A stretch of 59,456 nt of DNA from Campylobacterales bacterium (GTDB taxonomy: Bacteria; Campylobacterota; Campylobacteria; Campylobacterales; Sulfurimonadaceae): NCBI GenBank assembly GCA_026390165.1, contig JAPLGM010000019.1:1-59456 (forward strand). The letters run 5' to 3'. Positions 19,825-29,279 of the stretch are shown one piece after another. A program made the translations under genes and the position numbers. How positions within the stretch are numbered: position 1 is the stretch's first letter; every line of letters begins with the position of its first letter. The notes under the pieces were generated by a model. That model was not told the origin of the DNA. It did not search any database and saw only the letters and a program-made list of their open reading frames with translations.

Positions 19825-22002
19825 ATGAAGATAAATAAACTCTATTATAGTGCTGCTTTATTTTATTTAATAGCGCTGATTTCGTATATTTCATATCAAT
19901 ATATGCAGCAACGCTCTGAGTTGATCGAGCAGATTGATACGCGACTAATCGAGTGTGCTACATTAACGGATCAGTTTTTATCCCCCTCTCTCCATACTCC
20001 CAGTATGAACGCAAACACCCTTTCCCCCAAACAAGATGTGCAAAATCGGCTTAGGTTATCAAAATTTTCAGAAAGTATGCACGCTAAATACGTCTATTCG
20101 TTTATCCTCCAAAACGGCAAAATTTATTTTACCTCCAGCAGTGCGACACCCCAAGAACTCAAAACCGATCAAAATATCAGCTACTATTTTGATGAGTATA
20201 CCGATGCTTCGCCCATACTCTATAATGCATTTAAAACCCGAAAAATGTGCTTTGACGAATCAACGGATCAATGGGGCCATTTTCGGTCGGTGTTTATACC
20301 GCATGTATCACCAACCGGACGATTCTATATCACGGGTGCCGATATAGAGATCAGTTATATCCAACAGCAGCTTCATGATTTGCTTATGTATTCGTTTGGC
20401 GAGGCACTCTTCTATATTTTGATATTGCTGCCGTTTTTTATCGCTTATCGTATCCAACAGCGCGCTATTCACGACGAACTTACTCAGCTGGTCAATGAAC
20501 GGACGTTCGATTTGAGGGAACGTTCCGAAGCGGTTACCCTTTTGCTCGATAATGCCAACCAAGGATTCCTCTCATTTGGTATTTCATTAGCAGTTGAGAA
20601 TGAATATTCCAAAAAATGTCTCACCATTTTTGACCGAAGTATCGAAGGTGAAAGAATCGGAAATCTTTTATATCCTAATGATCGTGATAAACAGGAGTTT
20701 TTCGAGCAAACGCTCATTGCCGTCTTCAAAGAAGAAGATCCTATCAAAGTCGAAGCCATTCTTTCACTGCTGCAACATGAGTTTGTGCTAAATCACAAAG
20801 CGATCCATGCACTTTATACTCTCATAGGTCCTACTCGGTTTATGGTTATTCTCACCGATATCACGGATAAGAAGAATTTGGAAAAAAATATAGAAAATGA
20901 GCATAACACCATGAAAATGGTCGTTTCCGCTATCAGTAATAGCGATGAGTTTTTTGAATTGTTGGAAGAATATCAGAATTTTTTAGAGCACCGAAATACG
21001 ATAGTCAACAACGGTAAAACGCCTATATATAATCTTTCTGAGCTGTACCGTATCATTCATACGTACAAAGGGCTTTTTTCCCAAAAAGATTTTATTACGA
21101 CCCCAAAAGGGCTTCATAAAGTCGAATCGAAACTCACTTCTTTGCTTGAAAGTAATACAATATCAAACGAAACACTTCAATTATTGATTGATAAAATCGA
21201 TTTTGAGGGATGGTTAGCCAAAGATACCGAAATTGTGAGTCAAATATTGGGGAAAGAGTTTTTGGAAAAAAAATCGGGTATTTCGATGGATAATAGTATT
21301 TTTGAAAACTTGTATGAAAGAATTAAACAGCTGATTGATGCAAAGCCCGATGAGTGTCATGAACTTTTAGATCTATTGGACTTGATACAAAAACTTAAAT
21401 ACAAACCGATCCGTGAATATTTTGGTTCGTATCCAAAATATTCAGAGCAAATTGCCCACCGTCTTAATAAATCGCTTCGTCCGATGGAGATCATCAGCAC
21501 TACCGATTATGTGGTAGGTGACGAGTTTAAACCCTTTGCAAAATCACTTATCCACATTATCCGAAATAGTGTCGATCACGGGATTGAAAGTCCCGATGAG
21601 AGGGTATTGATAGGCAAAGAGGAAGAGGGGGAGATCACCATTTCTATTAGGGAAGCGGGGGATTTTATCGAGATTGAAGTAGCCGATGACGGTCAGGGGA
21701 TCGATATAGAAAAACTAAAAGAGCGGGCGATTGAAATGGGATTGAAAACAGCTTCGGATATTGAGCAAATGTCGGAGGATGAACTCTATAATCTGGTTTT
21801 CGAAAATTATCTTTCGACCAAAGACGAAGTGAATGATCTCTCAGGAAGAGGGGTAGGACTTGCATCGGTGCGTGCCGAAGCGGAAAAACTGGGTGGAGCA
21901 TGCCGCATTTTATCCAAAGCAGGAGAGGGAAGCCGATTTGTGTTTACACTACCCAAGAAAACATTTAGGAAGGGGTCTAATGGAACAGGTACAATTACTT
22001 AA
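19825..22002 (+). CDS. membrane-bound CheA-like histidine kinase with Hpt domain
   Basis: 725 residues. N-terminal membrane span (about 7-25), periplasmic sensor region (about 30-180), second span (about 190-210), a PAS-like stretch (about 235-350), an Hpt segment with His412 in IIHTYKG, and a CheA-type HATPase domain (about 560-715) with the N box HIIRNSVDHGIE, DDGQGID and the GRGVGLASVRAEAEKLGG lid. No CheW-like P5 domain follows, so it is not a normal chemoreceptor-array CheA; it senses on its own. It overlaps the CheX gene by 23 bases, and a CheY gene follows, giving a self-contained kinase-phosphatase-receiver set. Confidence 0.85.
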   Translation: MKINKLYYSAALFYLIALISYISYQYMQQRSELIEQIDTRLIECATLTDQFLSPSLHTPSMNANTLSPKQDVQNRLRLSKFSESMHAKYVYSFILQNGKIYFTSSSATPQELKTDQNISYYFDEYTDASPILYNAFKTRKMCFDESTDQWGHFRSVFIPHVSPTGRFYITGADIEISYIQQQLHDLLMYSFGEALFYILILLPFFIAYRIQQRAIHDELTQLVNERTFDLRERSEAVTLLLDNANQGFLSFGISLAVENEYSKKCLTIFDRSIEGERIGNLLYPNDRDKQEFFEQTLIAVFKEEDPIKVEAILSLLQHEFVLNHKAIHALYTLIGPTRFMVILTDITDKKNLEKNIENEHNTMKMVVSAISNSDEFFELLEEYQNFLEHRNTIVNNGKTPIYNLSELYRIIHTYKGLFSQKDFITTPKGLHKVESKLTSLLESNTISNETLQLLIDKIDFEGWLAKDTEIVSQILGKEFLEKKSGISMDNSIFENLYERIKQLIDAKPDECHELLDLLDLIQKLKYKPIREYFGSYPKYSEQIAHRLNKSLRPMEIISTTDYVVGDEFKPFAKSLIHIIRNSVDHGIESPDERVLIGKEEEGEITISIREAGDFIEIEVADDGQGIDIEKLKERAIEMGLKTASDIEQMSEDELYNLVFENYLSTKDEVNDLSGRGVGLASVRAEAEKLGGACRILSKAGEGSRFVFTLPKKTFRKGSNGTGTIT

Positions 22003-22474
22003 ACCAGTTTTGTCTTCGATAGTTCGATACGCAGAGCATTTTTTAGTCGATGAGATGCAAATGAGTAGCCGTTTTGATGGAGAATACCGATCGGTTGAGA
22101 AAATATTTTTAAAAAAACATACGACAATGGTTTGGATCGGCGGGACATTGAATGTACTGTTTTATATGACGTATGACGATTTGCTGCTGGACAATCTTAC
22201 CCATATGTTTGCATACGGTGAAATGGGGGTGGATGAGTTTCATACATTACGTGAAAGTGCAGCAGGTGAGATTGCCAATATTATTATTGGACACGCCATT
22301 GTCGATTTTCCCAATAAAGGAAAAGGGGTAACGCTCACCCCTCCCGTAACGATAGAAGACGCAAAATCAATTATCAAAACCCCTGCGACCCAAATCCTCA
22401 CGGCATCACTCTTGACCCCATATGGCAATATAGAGCTAAACGTAATCGGTTCAACAAACGATAAAGGAGAATAG
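21980..22474 (+). CDS. CheX-like phosphatase
   Basis: 164 residues. The ATG at 21980 has AGGAAGGGG just upstream; the same frame is open further 5' only inside the kinase gene. The motif FHTLRESAAGEIANIIIGHAI fits CheX/CheC proteins (ExxN of the CheY-P phosphatase site), with a beta-rich start and end. It ends with a stop directly followed by the ATG of the CheY gene (no gap). It is the second CheX-type module in this cluster. Confidence 0.75.
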   Translation: MEQVQLLKPVLSSIVRYAEHFLVDEMQMSSRFDGEYRSVEKIFLKKHTTMVWIGGTLNVLFYMTYDDLLLDNLTHMFAYGEMGVDEFHTLRESAAGEIANIIIGHAIVDFPNKGKGVTLTPPVTIEDAKSIIKTPATQILTASLLTPYGNIELNVIGSTNDKGE

Positions 22475-22921
22475 ATGCTAAAAGTTTTAATAGTAGACGA
22501 TTCACTCATTATACGACGCAATTTGAGTAAAATACTTGAGTCTGCAGGGCATAGAGTGATTGGAGAAGCCAAAGATGGCAAGGAAGCAATTGAATTGTAT
22601 CGACACTATAAGCCTGATTTTGTGACAATGGATATTACGATGCCGGAGATGGATGGAATCATGGCCGTCAAAGAGATTAAAAGACTGGATAAGCAAGCGA
22701 AAATTATTATGATTACGTCACACGGACAAGAAGATATGGTGATCGGTGCAATACATTCGGGAGCAAGCGGCTATTTATTAAAGCCCATTCGAATAGAAAA
22801 ACTACGCGAGTCAATACGGAAAGTATTTCCCAATATCACCGATGACACCAGTGCCGTTCAACAACAATTAGACGATGAAGAGATTGAAGAGATTGTGTTG
22901 CCGAAGATTGCAGGCGAATAA
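22475..22921 (+). CDS. CheY-like response regulator
   Basis: 148 residues: a single receiver domain with acidic pocket VDD (residues 7-9), phospho-acceptor Asp53 (FVTMDITMPEMDG), the Thr/Ser of MITSHG and Lys in LLKPIR, then a 25-residue acidic tail. No output domain. It probably receives phosphate from His412 of the upstream kinase and is dephosphorylated by one of the CheX proteins (inference from position). Confidence 0.88.
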   Translation: MLKVLIVDDSLIIRRNLSKILESAGHRVIGEAKDGKEAIELYRHYKPDFVTMDITMPEMDGIMAVKEIKRLDKQAKIIMITSHGQEDMVIGAIHSGASGYLLKPIRIEKLRESIRKVFPNITDDTSAVQQQLDDEEIEEIVLPKIAGE

Positions 22922-22942
22922 AAGCTATTACTTTGAGAAATC

Positions 22943-24865
22943 CTACTGAGTTATAGCCAAGATTAATCTTTTCGCCTTTTTAATCTCAACGGCAAGTCTC
23001 TTTAGATTTAAAACTTTATCGCTCTTTGCATATTTAAGAGTATGGTAAATATAGCTTATCTCTAAAAATGAGATATCCAGTTTTTCTTCCGCTCTTTTTA
23101 GAAATGCCTGCATGGTTTCATTCTCTTTTTTTACTAAATGAAACTCATGTAAAATCTTTAGAAGCTTGCTCATCTCACACATGATTTCATCTTTACATGG
23201 TGCGCTTTTAATGGTTATGTAGATTAAAAATGTTGCTAAAACAAGTCCGAGAAGTGACAAAATAAATTTCAAAAGATAGAGGGTGTCATTGAACAGCTTA
23301 TCGAGTATTGCCATCTGCTTTAGTCTGTTGTAGTCGAGTATCCAACTCTCTATGATGTATTTTACGTACATGAAATTAAGGTTGATTTTCTGAAAAATTG
23401 TATTTTGAAATGTACCCTGATTTTGAGTGTTTTGTACTACATCTGAATTTTTTGACGCTGTAGCGGTTGGGTCAAATCTCACCCACCCCTTATCCTCCAA
23501 ATAGAGTTCAACCCAAGCATGCGCATCCGATTGTTTCACTAAAAGATAGTTTTTAATCATATTTTCTTTACCTGATTTAAAACCGGTTACAACACGGGAG
23601 GGAATACCCAACATTCTTGCACTTTGAGCAAACGCAGATGCGAAATGGACGCAGTAGCCGTTTTTAGCCTCAAACAAAAATGAGTCGGTAAAATCTTCCA
23701 AGTCAATCCCTTTTGGTTTGAGCGTGTAGGAGAGATTCTGGTCTTTAAAAAACTGTAACAGCAGCATCGCTTTTTTAGAGTCTTTGGCATCTAACGCTTT
23801 TAACCATTTTAATGCTTCATACGTTTTTTCACTTTTTTGGTTGTCAACTTTAAGTGCATTTGAGAAATCTTTGGAGTACAACGTATACGAAAGCGCTGAT
23901 TGCAGCGTGTACCTTTTTTTCTCATAAAGAGGCTGCTTTGATTCAAGGGTGTAATCATTATTCAGCTTTGTATGTTGTACCGCTTTTGTCGGTATATCAA
24001 GAGAATATATCCACGTCTCTCCATGCGGATAAAGTGTTATGTCGTAATTTATGAGATTTTTCCCCTCAACTAAACGATCAGCCGCTCTCGTTGTAAACCC
24101 TTTTTTCCACTCCAAGCCATCGTGAGTATAGAGGGTTGAACCTCTGAAATATAAGCTATTCTCAGATATATTTTCATCTTTGAATAAAACTTCCATAACA
24201 GGCTTATTTGACAATATTATCTCGTTGGATGAGACAATCATCTCCCCATCATAGCCACTGTTGCTGTAGTTGTCTGCACGAAATCCAAAATCGGCTTTTT
24301 CAAACGATATACGGGGGAAAAATAAAAATAAAATCACAACTGCCGGAAGTGAGAGTATAAAAAGTTGTGATGTTATTTTTAGTACATCAATCAGTTCTAC
24401 CTCCATCCTGCTCCATATATTTAAAAGTACAAAAACAAAAAGTACAAAGATGGAGTACAAAAGCATACTTATTGATTCAAAAAAGAAAAAGCTCAGAAGC
24501 ATTAAAAGTGCAGGAGATATTTTCAGATATATGTTCATCTCCCCCGTGAGTTTTTGCAAAGTAACCGCATAGATAAGCAATGAGCTGACCAAAGATACAA
24601 AAAACTGGATTCTTGAAAAATTTGAAAAATTGTAGTTGCTGAAAAAAGAGAGGGCAATGAGTATAAATCCAAGCGCCATAAGTAGGTATTTGTCTTTGTC
24701 AGATTTCTCTTTTTTGAATATAAAAATCATGGCTATACCCATGTACAAAATCATAAAAGATTTCATGACAAAAAGATGGGGGATTATCGAGAGTGTTATT
24801 GCTATGTCTAAAAGTCTCGAAGAGGACGGCGCCTTAATATGTAGCAATTGCTTCAAGTATTTCAT
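22943..24865 (-). CDS. TgpA-like membrane transglutaminase (DUF3488/transglutaminase)
   Basis: 640 residues. Five or more membrane spans in the first 190 residues, a soluble periplasmic transglutaminase core and one more span near residue 550, followed by a DUF4129-like cytoplasmic tail. The triad is seen as Cys405 (KNGYCVHFASAF), His449 (SDAHAWVEL) and Asp465 (WVRFDPTA). It is the last gene of a MoxR-DUF58-TgpA operon (overlapping DUF58 by 32 bases), a common bacterial set whose substrate is mostly unknown. It is not closely related to the transglutaminases at 211-7015. Confidence 0.88.
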   Translation of the reverse strand: MKYLKQLLHIKAPSSSRLLDIAITLSIIPHLFVMKSFMILYMGIAMIFIFKKEKSDKDKYLLMALGFILIALSFFSNYNFSNFSRIQFFVSLVSSLLIYAVTLQKLTGEMNIYLKISPALLMLLSFFFFESISMLLYSIFVLFVFVLLNIWSRMEVELIDVLKITSQLFILSLPAVVILFLFFPRISFEKADFGFRADNYSNSGYDGEMIVSSNEIILSNKPVMEVLFKDENISENSLYFRGSTLYTHDGLEWKKGFTTRAADRLVEGKNLINYDITLYPHGETWIYSLDIPTKAVQHTKLNNDYTLESKQPLYEKKRYTLQSALSYTLYSKDFSNALKVDNQKSEKTYEALKWLKALDAKDSKKAMLLLQFFKDQNLSYTLKPKGIDLEDFTDSFLFEAKNGYCVHFASAFAQSARMLGIPSRVVTGFKSGKENMIKNYLLVKQSDAHAWVELYLEDKGWVRFDPTATASKNSDVVQNTQNQGTFQNTIFQKINLNFMYVKYIIESWILDYNRLKQMAILDKLFNDTLYLLKFILSLLGLVLATFLIYITIKSAPCKDEIMCEMSKLLKILHEFHLVKKENETMQAFLKRAEEKLDISFLEISYIYHTLKYAKSDKVLNLKRLAVEIKKAKRLILAITQ

Positions 24866-25706
24866 TACTACTCATTTTCTTAGAATCAAGAATCTCACCA
24901 TTTAGGTCTATAGTAAAATCAAAGCTCTGTTTTTCACACTCTATGACCCAAAGTGTGAGTTGTGACAGTTTCTCTTCATCGGTTCCATTTATCGTTTTAA
25001 AATCAAAATGGAGCTTTTTACTCTCATCTTCATAGATAAAGTTTTTACTCATTAAAGCGTCATGTTTTGCCAAAGAGGCCCAATGGATATAGGAGAGATT
25101 ATCCCCTTGATTAAATTTCTTGATCCCCTCAAATTCATCAATCTCACCGTTGATGGCGTTGTTTTTATGGATAAATTTCAAGAGTGATACACCTGAGGGT
25201 TTGGCATAAACAACCACCTTTTTATCCATCTCAATAACCTTATATTTTAACTCATGAGGCAGAGGAAACAAAGAGGAAATTTTTATTTCTGACAGCTTTG
25301 TTTCACCTCTTTTGCCAAACTTCACTTCGACTGCAATGGTTTGGGTATTGTGAGGCTCTATTGATGTTATAGGTTGCGTCTGCTCGTACCATGTGACACT
25401 TATGTCGTATGCCGGATTATCCGATTCATTTATCACCAATAGCTTGTACGTTGAGGACGTATCCGCAAACAATCTCTCGTATGAGAGCAGTTTGACGTGA
25501 ATGTAGTAAAGATTTAACATCCCAAAAATGGATGAGGATCCGGCAATAGCGACTAAGAAAAACATGACCAAAAATACAATATTGTAGTTGTGCATGTACG
25601 CTTGCAAAAAGAGGCTTACGATGGCGATGACCAGAAATACAAAGTACTTTGTAGGTCGGTTTTTTACCCCTTTAAGTATCGATATGTAGGTTTTGAATGA
25701 TTTCAT
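24834..25706 (-). CDS. DUF58-domain membrane protein
   Basis: 290 residues. Two membrane spans near residues 18-60, a beta-rich middle and the DUF58 signature seen as EFEGIKKFNQGDNLSYIHWASLAKHDALMSKNF, a vWA-like domain region. DUF58 proteins nearly always travel with MoxR ATPases, as here: the start lies 35 bases inside the MoxR gene and the end overlaps the transglutaminase gene. Confidence 0.88.
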   Translation of the reverse strand: MKSFKTYISILKGVKNRPTKYFVFLVIAIVSLFLQAYMHNYNIVFLVMFFLVAIAGSSSIFGMLNLYYIHVKLLSYERLFADTSSTYKLLVINESDNPAYDISVTWYEQTQPITSIEPHNTQTIAVEVKFGKRGETKLSEIKISSLFPLPHELKYKVIEMDKKVVVYAKPSGVSLLKFIHKNNAINGEIDEFEGIKKFNQGDNLSYIHWASLAKHDALMSKNFIYEDESKKLHFDFKTINGTDEEKLSQLTLWVIECEKQSFDFTIDLNGEILDSKKMSSNEILEAIATY

Positions 25707-26589
25707 CGACTATCTCTTTAGCCATTTTTTTCTCCCCTCGTGATTGTAAACGATGGGAAGTTATATAGGGCAAAATTTCCAAAACATCTGTTGGGAGGAC
25801 ATAATCTCTAAAGGATATTAGCGCCCACGCTTTTGATATCTTTAAAAGTGTGATAGCCGCCCTTGTTGATAGACCTGTCATATACAATCCGCTCTCTCTT
25901 GTAAACTTCAAAATCTCCTGAATAATGTTAAGTATCTCTTCACTTACATGCACCTCTTCAAATTTCTTTTGCAGTAGTCTTATCTCATCGGCAGTCAGCG
26001 ATTTTAGCTCACTTATGGAGTACTTTTTGTTGGAGGAGAGTATGTGTCTTTCCGCTTCAAACGTTGGATAACCAAGAGAAAAAGAGATGGCAAATCTATC
26101 GAGCTGCGAGGATGGAAGCATATAGGTTCCCACCTCCTCAAAGGGATTTTTAGTCGCTATAACAAAAAATGGTGAGGGAAGAGGAAAGGTTTTCCCATCA
26201 ACACTCACTTGCTTCTCCTCCATAGCTTCTAAAAGTGCGCTCTGTGTTTTTGAGGAGGCACGGTTAATCTCATCGGCGAGTAAAAATTGGGAAAAAACGG
26301 GACCTTTTTTAAAAGTAAATGTCGCATCTTTGGTGTTGTAAAAATTAACCCCCGTAATATCTGAGGGTAAAAGATCATTGGTAAATTGAATCCTCGAATA
26401 CTCCAACCCTATCACATGGGAGAGAGTTTTAGCAAGAGTCGTTTTTCCAACACCCGGCATATCTTCTATGAGCACATGTGAACCTGCCAAAAAAGTGGCA
26501 AGAGAAAGCTTCACCTGTTTCTCTTTCCCTACGATTAGCTTCTGAGTCTCATCTAAAACTTGTTTGATTACATCTTCAAAATTTTTCAC
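25672..26589 (-). CDS. MoxR-family AAA+ ATPase
   Basis: 305 residues. Walker A PGVGKTTLAK, Walker B FLLADEINRA, sensor FVIATKNPFEEVGTYMLP and the MoxR C-terminal lid are all present. MoxR ATPases act as chaperone-like activators, usually for a vWA protein. First gene of the operon with DUF58 and the TgpA-like protein, which it probably helps assemble or activate. Confidence 0.93.
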   Translation of the reverse strand: MKNFEDVIKQVLDETQKLIVGKEKQVKLSLATFLAGSHVLIEDMPGVGKTTLAKTLSHVIGLEYSRIQFTNDLLPSDITGVNFYNTKDATFTFKKGPVFSQFLLADEINRASSKTQSALLEAMEEKQVSVDGKTFPLPSPFFVIATKNPFEEVGTYMLPSSQLDRFAISFSLGYPTFEAERHILSSNKKYSISELKSLTADEIRLLQKKFEEVHVSEEILNIIQEILKFTRESGLYMTGLSTRAAITLLKISKAWALISFRDYVLPTDVLEILPYITSHRLQSRGEKKMAKEIVDEIIQNLHIDT

Positions 26590-26718
26590 GTCAACCCTTT
26601 TTGTATTGACAACGATTGATTATTATAACAATAATAAGCTTTCCAAAAAGCTAGTTCACTCTAGTTTATAACGGTTGCTTCTTAGAGGAATTACGTAACA
26701 GTTAAGAGTGAAACCTAT

Positions 26719-26747
26719 TTGACTAAGCGTACGATATTAGGTACTAT
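26719..26747 (+). promoter_or_regulatory. promoter of the toxin-antitoxin operon
   Basis: TTGACT (26719-26724), 17 bases, TACTAT (26742-26747), 17 bases upstream of the antitoxin ATG. Start predicted near 26754; the antitoxin would be expected to bind here. Confidence 0.55.
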
Positions 26748-26764
26748 TGTAGAAAGGGTTCTTT

Positions 26765-27010
26765 ATGACAAAAGTAATGACTGTAAGCCAAGCTAGAACA
26801 AACATCTATAAACTAATGGATGAAACAGCCCAAACGCATCAGCCAATTATGATTACCGGAAAAAGAAATAATGTCGTGGTGTTGTCCGAAGAAGATTGGA
26901 ATGCAATAGAAGAGACTCTATTTCTTAATTCTATCCCGGGAATGGCAAATTCTATCAAAGAAGCTATGGACGCTCCAAATAGTGAGTTTAGTGAAGATAT
27001 CCAATGGTGA
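26765..27010 (+). CDS. YefM/Phd-family antitoxin
   Basis: 81 residues beginning MTKVMTVSQARTNIYKLMDE, the DNA-binding fold of YefM/Phd antitoxins, followed by an acidic toxin-binding tail ending SEFSEDIQW. Overlaps the toxin gene by seven bases. Antitoxins of this type repress their own promoter together with the toxin. Confidence 0.92.
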   Translation: MTKVMTVSQARTNIYKLMDETAQTHQPIMITGKRNNVVVLSEEDWNAIEETLFLNSIPGMANSIKEAMDAPNSEFSEDIQW

Positions 27011-27273
27011 TCTATAAAGTCATCTATTCAAAACAAGCGTTAAAAGATGCAAAAAAACTTTCAGAAGCTTCTTTAGCTAAAAAAGCAAAAGAACTCATCG
27101 AACTTATTAAAATCAATCCATTTCAAAAACCGCCCCCTTATGAAAAACTTGTTGGAAATTTAAGCGGTTCATTTTCACGCCGAATAAATATCAAACATAG
27201 AATTGTCTATGAAGTCATTGAGAATGAAAAACTGGTAAGAGTGTCAAGAATGTGGACACATTACGGGGAGTAA
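27004..27273 (+). CDS. YoeB/Txe-family mRNA-cleaving toxin
   Basis: 89 residues of the RelE-like fold: YSKQALKDAKKL, then GSFSRRINIKHRIVYEV with the basic catalytic residues, and the C-terminal RMWTHYGE with the catalytic His. YoeB toxins cut mRNA in the ribosomal A site. All catalytic positions appear intact, so the toxin should be functional. It ends 13 bases before the end of ung on the opposite strand. Confidence 0.92.
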   Translation: MVIYKVIYSKQALKDAKKLSEASLAKKAKELIELIKINPFQKPPPYEKLVGNLSGSFSRRINIKHRIVYEVIENEKLVRVSRMWTHYGE

Positions 27274-27285
27274 GATAATTAGCCT

Positions 27286-27960
27286 CTAAAGAGACCACTC
27301 AATCTCTTTAATCCCCCACTCTCTTAAATACGCATTCGTTTGAGTAAATGGCTTGGAGCCAAAAAATCCTCGATACGATGAAAGCGGTGAAGGGTGAGGG
27401 GCTTTTAGGATCAAATGTTTCGTCCCATCAATCAACGCTGTTTTTTTCGCAGCCGGTGCACCCCAAAGGATAAATACAAGGTGTTCACATTGTGTACTAA
27501 GGGTTTTTATCACCGCATCGGTGAACTGTTCCCATCCCCGATTTTGATGAGACAATGGCTCGGCAGAACGGACGGTGAGGAGGGTATTGAGAAGTAAGAC
27601 CCCCTGTTGTGCCCAGTGGGTTAAATCTCCACTTTGTGGAGTCTCACCCCCCGTATCTTCCACAAGTTCTTTAAAGATATTTTGGAGAGAGGGGGGAATT
27701 TTTGTCCCTTGTTGAACCGAAAAAGCAAGCCCATGCGATTGACCCTCGCCGTGATAAGGGTCTTGCCCCAAGATAACGACTTTTACGTTCTCAAAAGGGG
27801 TTAAATTAAACGCATTAAAGACATTATGAGGATGAGGGAAAAGAGTGTAGTTTTTCTCTTCATTAAGAAGAAAATTTTGCAGTTCTAAAAAATAGACTTT
27901 CGAGAACTCCTTTTTTAGAACCTTTCTCCAACTCGTATCAAGCGATTCTAGTAATAGCAT
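27286..27960 (-). CDS. ung: uracil-DNA glycosylase, family 1
   Basis: 224 residues. Removes uracil from DNA. The water-activating loop GQDPYHGEG and the C-terminal loop HPSPLSSYRGFFG are both intact. The start overlaps the hspR stop (TAATG), so it is the last gene of the cbpA-hspR-ung run and probably comes under HspR control. Confidence 0.96.
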   Translation of the reverse strand: MLLLESLDTSWRKVLKKEFSKVYFLELQNFLLNEEKNYTLFPHPHNVFNAFNLTPFENVKVVILGQDPYHGEGQSHGLAFSVQQGTKIPPSLQNIFKELVEDTGGETPQSGDLTHWAQQGVLLLNTLLTVRSAEPLSHQNRGWEQFTDAVIKTLSTQCEHLVFILWGAPAAKKTALIDGTKHLILKAPHPSPLSSYRGFFGSKPFTQTNAYLREWGIKEIEWSL

Positions 27961-28346
27961 TATTTTAAAAGATCATCTTCAAAAATGACCATTTCATAGA
28001 TACTTCGGGTAGTGACGAGCGATTTTTCAGGTGGGACACTGGTGCTGCATCGCATCCGTGCAATCTCGGCGCGCAGTTCACTCATCTCTTGTTCCATCAT
28101 TTCCATTTTTGTTTTAAGACGCATTACAACATCGACCCCTGCAAGGTTGACCCCCACTTCACGAGTGAGGCGTAAAATCGTTTTAATCTTTTCAATATCA
28201 CGTTGAGAGTAGAGGCGTATCCGTCCATCTGAGCGTGAAGGGGAGACGAGGTTCTCCCGCTCATATTGGCGCAATGTTTGAGGATGAATATCGAGAATCT
28301 TCGCCACAATACTGATCATATAGACCGGTTCATCAAAATGGTGCAT
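27960..28346 (-). CDS. hspR: HspR heat-shock repressor, MerR family
   Basis: 128 residues. N-terminal MerR-type winged helix (YMISIVAKILDIHPQTLRQYERENLVSPSRSDGRIRLYS is the recognisable block, positions 8-46) and a coiled coil (about 75-105). HspR binds HAIR inverted repeats and represses chaperone genes. It lies three bases downstream of cbpA and its likely operator is at 29280-29300, so autoregulation is expected, as known for the Helicobacter cbpA-hspR operon. Confidence 0.93.
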   Translation of the reverse strand: MHHFDEPVYMISIVAKILDIHPQTLRQYERENLVSPSRSDGRIRLYSQRDIEKIKTILRLTREVGVNLAGVDVVMRLKTKMEMMEQEMSELRAEIARMRCSTSVPPEKSLVTTRSIYEMVIFEDDLLK

Positions 28347-28349
28347 CGT

Positions 28350-29225
28350 TTACTCCTGTGGAAGGGATTTTTTCATCGCCTCAACCAAACTACCCTCAAT
28401 TTTATCAACAGCAGGCAAGACGATATTCGCTTTAAGATACAAATCTCCACGAACATTAGTTTGACGGTTCATCACCCCCATCTCTTTAAGACGGAAACGT
28501 TGTCCATTTTTTGTGTTTTCAGGAACCTTCAGTGTCACCTCTTTCTCCAATGTTTGAACGGTCACTTTACCGCTGAACAGTGCTGCATACAAAGGGACAT
28601 TAAACGTTTTGACAAGGGTATCCCCTTCCCGCTCATATTCTGTAGTGGGGGAAATTTCGATACGGAGATACAAATCACCTACTTGCTGTCCTTGACGTTT
28701 CCCTTTCCCGCGAACCCGAAGCTTTTCACCGCTTTTTATCCCTGCGGGGATTTTAATATCAAAACTTTCACCGCTCATATTGATAGCGTGCTTGCCACCC
28801 AAAACAGCCACGGCAAAAGGGATCGTGACGTTGGCATCAATATCGAGGTTCACCCCGCCACCGAAACCGCCGCCAAAACCTGCCTGACCGCCAAATCCTC
28901 CAAACCCGCCACGGCCACCACCGCCTTGACCAAACATACTGCGTAAAATCTCGTCAAGATCAACATTTCCCCCCTGCCCTTGGGCAAAGTCATGAAAGTT
29001 CTGACCCCCGAACATCGAATCCCCGTATTGGTCATATTTCGCCCGTTTCTCTTTGTCACTGAGCACTTCGTAGGCGGCATTGATCTCTTTGAACTTCTCT
29101 TCAGCCGAGGGATCTTTATTCACATCGGGATGATATTGACGTGCCAACTTGCGGTATGCTTTTTTAATCTCAGCTTCGTTCGCTGTTGGAGAAACTTCAA
29201 GGGTTGTATATAAACTTTTTGACAT
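28350..29225 (-). CDS. cbpA: CbpA-type DnaJ co-chaperone
   Basis: About 291 residues. J domain with the HPD motif (ARQYHPDVNKD), a Gly/Phe-rich linker (GQGGGGRGGFGGFGGQAG) and the two C-terminal beta domains, with no zinc-finger Cys repeats, so CbpA rather than DnaJ. The ATG at 29225 has AGGA at seven bases; an in-frame TTG two codons earlier is not needed. First gene of the operon, behind a HAIR-type operator. Confidence 0.94.
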   Translation of the reverse strand: MSKSLYTTLEVSPTANEAEIKKAYRKLARQYHPDVNKDPSAEEKFKEINAAYEVLSDKEKRAKYDQYGDSMFGGQNFHDFAQGQGGNVDLDEILRSMFGQGGGGRGGFGGFGGQAGFGGGFGGGVNLDIDANVTIPFAVAVLGGKHAINMSGESFDIKIPAGIKSGEKLRVRGKGKRQGQQVGDLYLRIEISPTTEYEREGDTLVKTFNVPLYAALFSGKVTVQTLEKEVTLKVPENTKNGQRFRLKEMGVMNRQTNVRGDLYLKANIVLPAVDKIEGSLVEAMKKSLPQE

Positions 29226-29265
29226 TTTCAAATCCTATTCAAATTCATTAATTTTCTTGTTTAAA

Positions 29266-29271
29266 AGTATA
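29266..29271 (-). promoter_or_regulatory. -10 box of the cbpA-hspR operon
   Basis: TATACT on the minus strand, 41 bases upstream of the cbpA ATG. The HAIR-type site occupies the -35 region, where bound HspR would block RNA polymerase. Confidence 0.5.
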
Positions 29272-29279
29272 GCATATAA

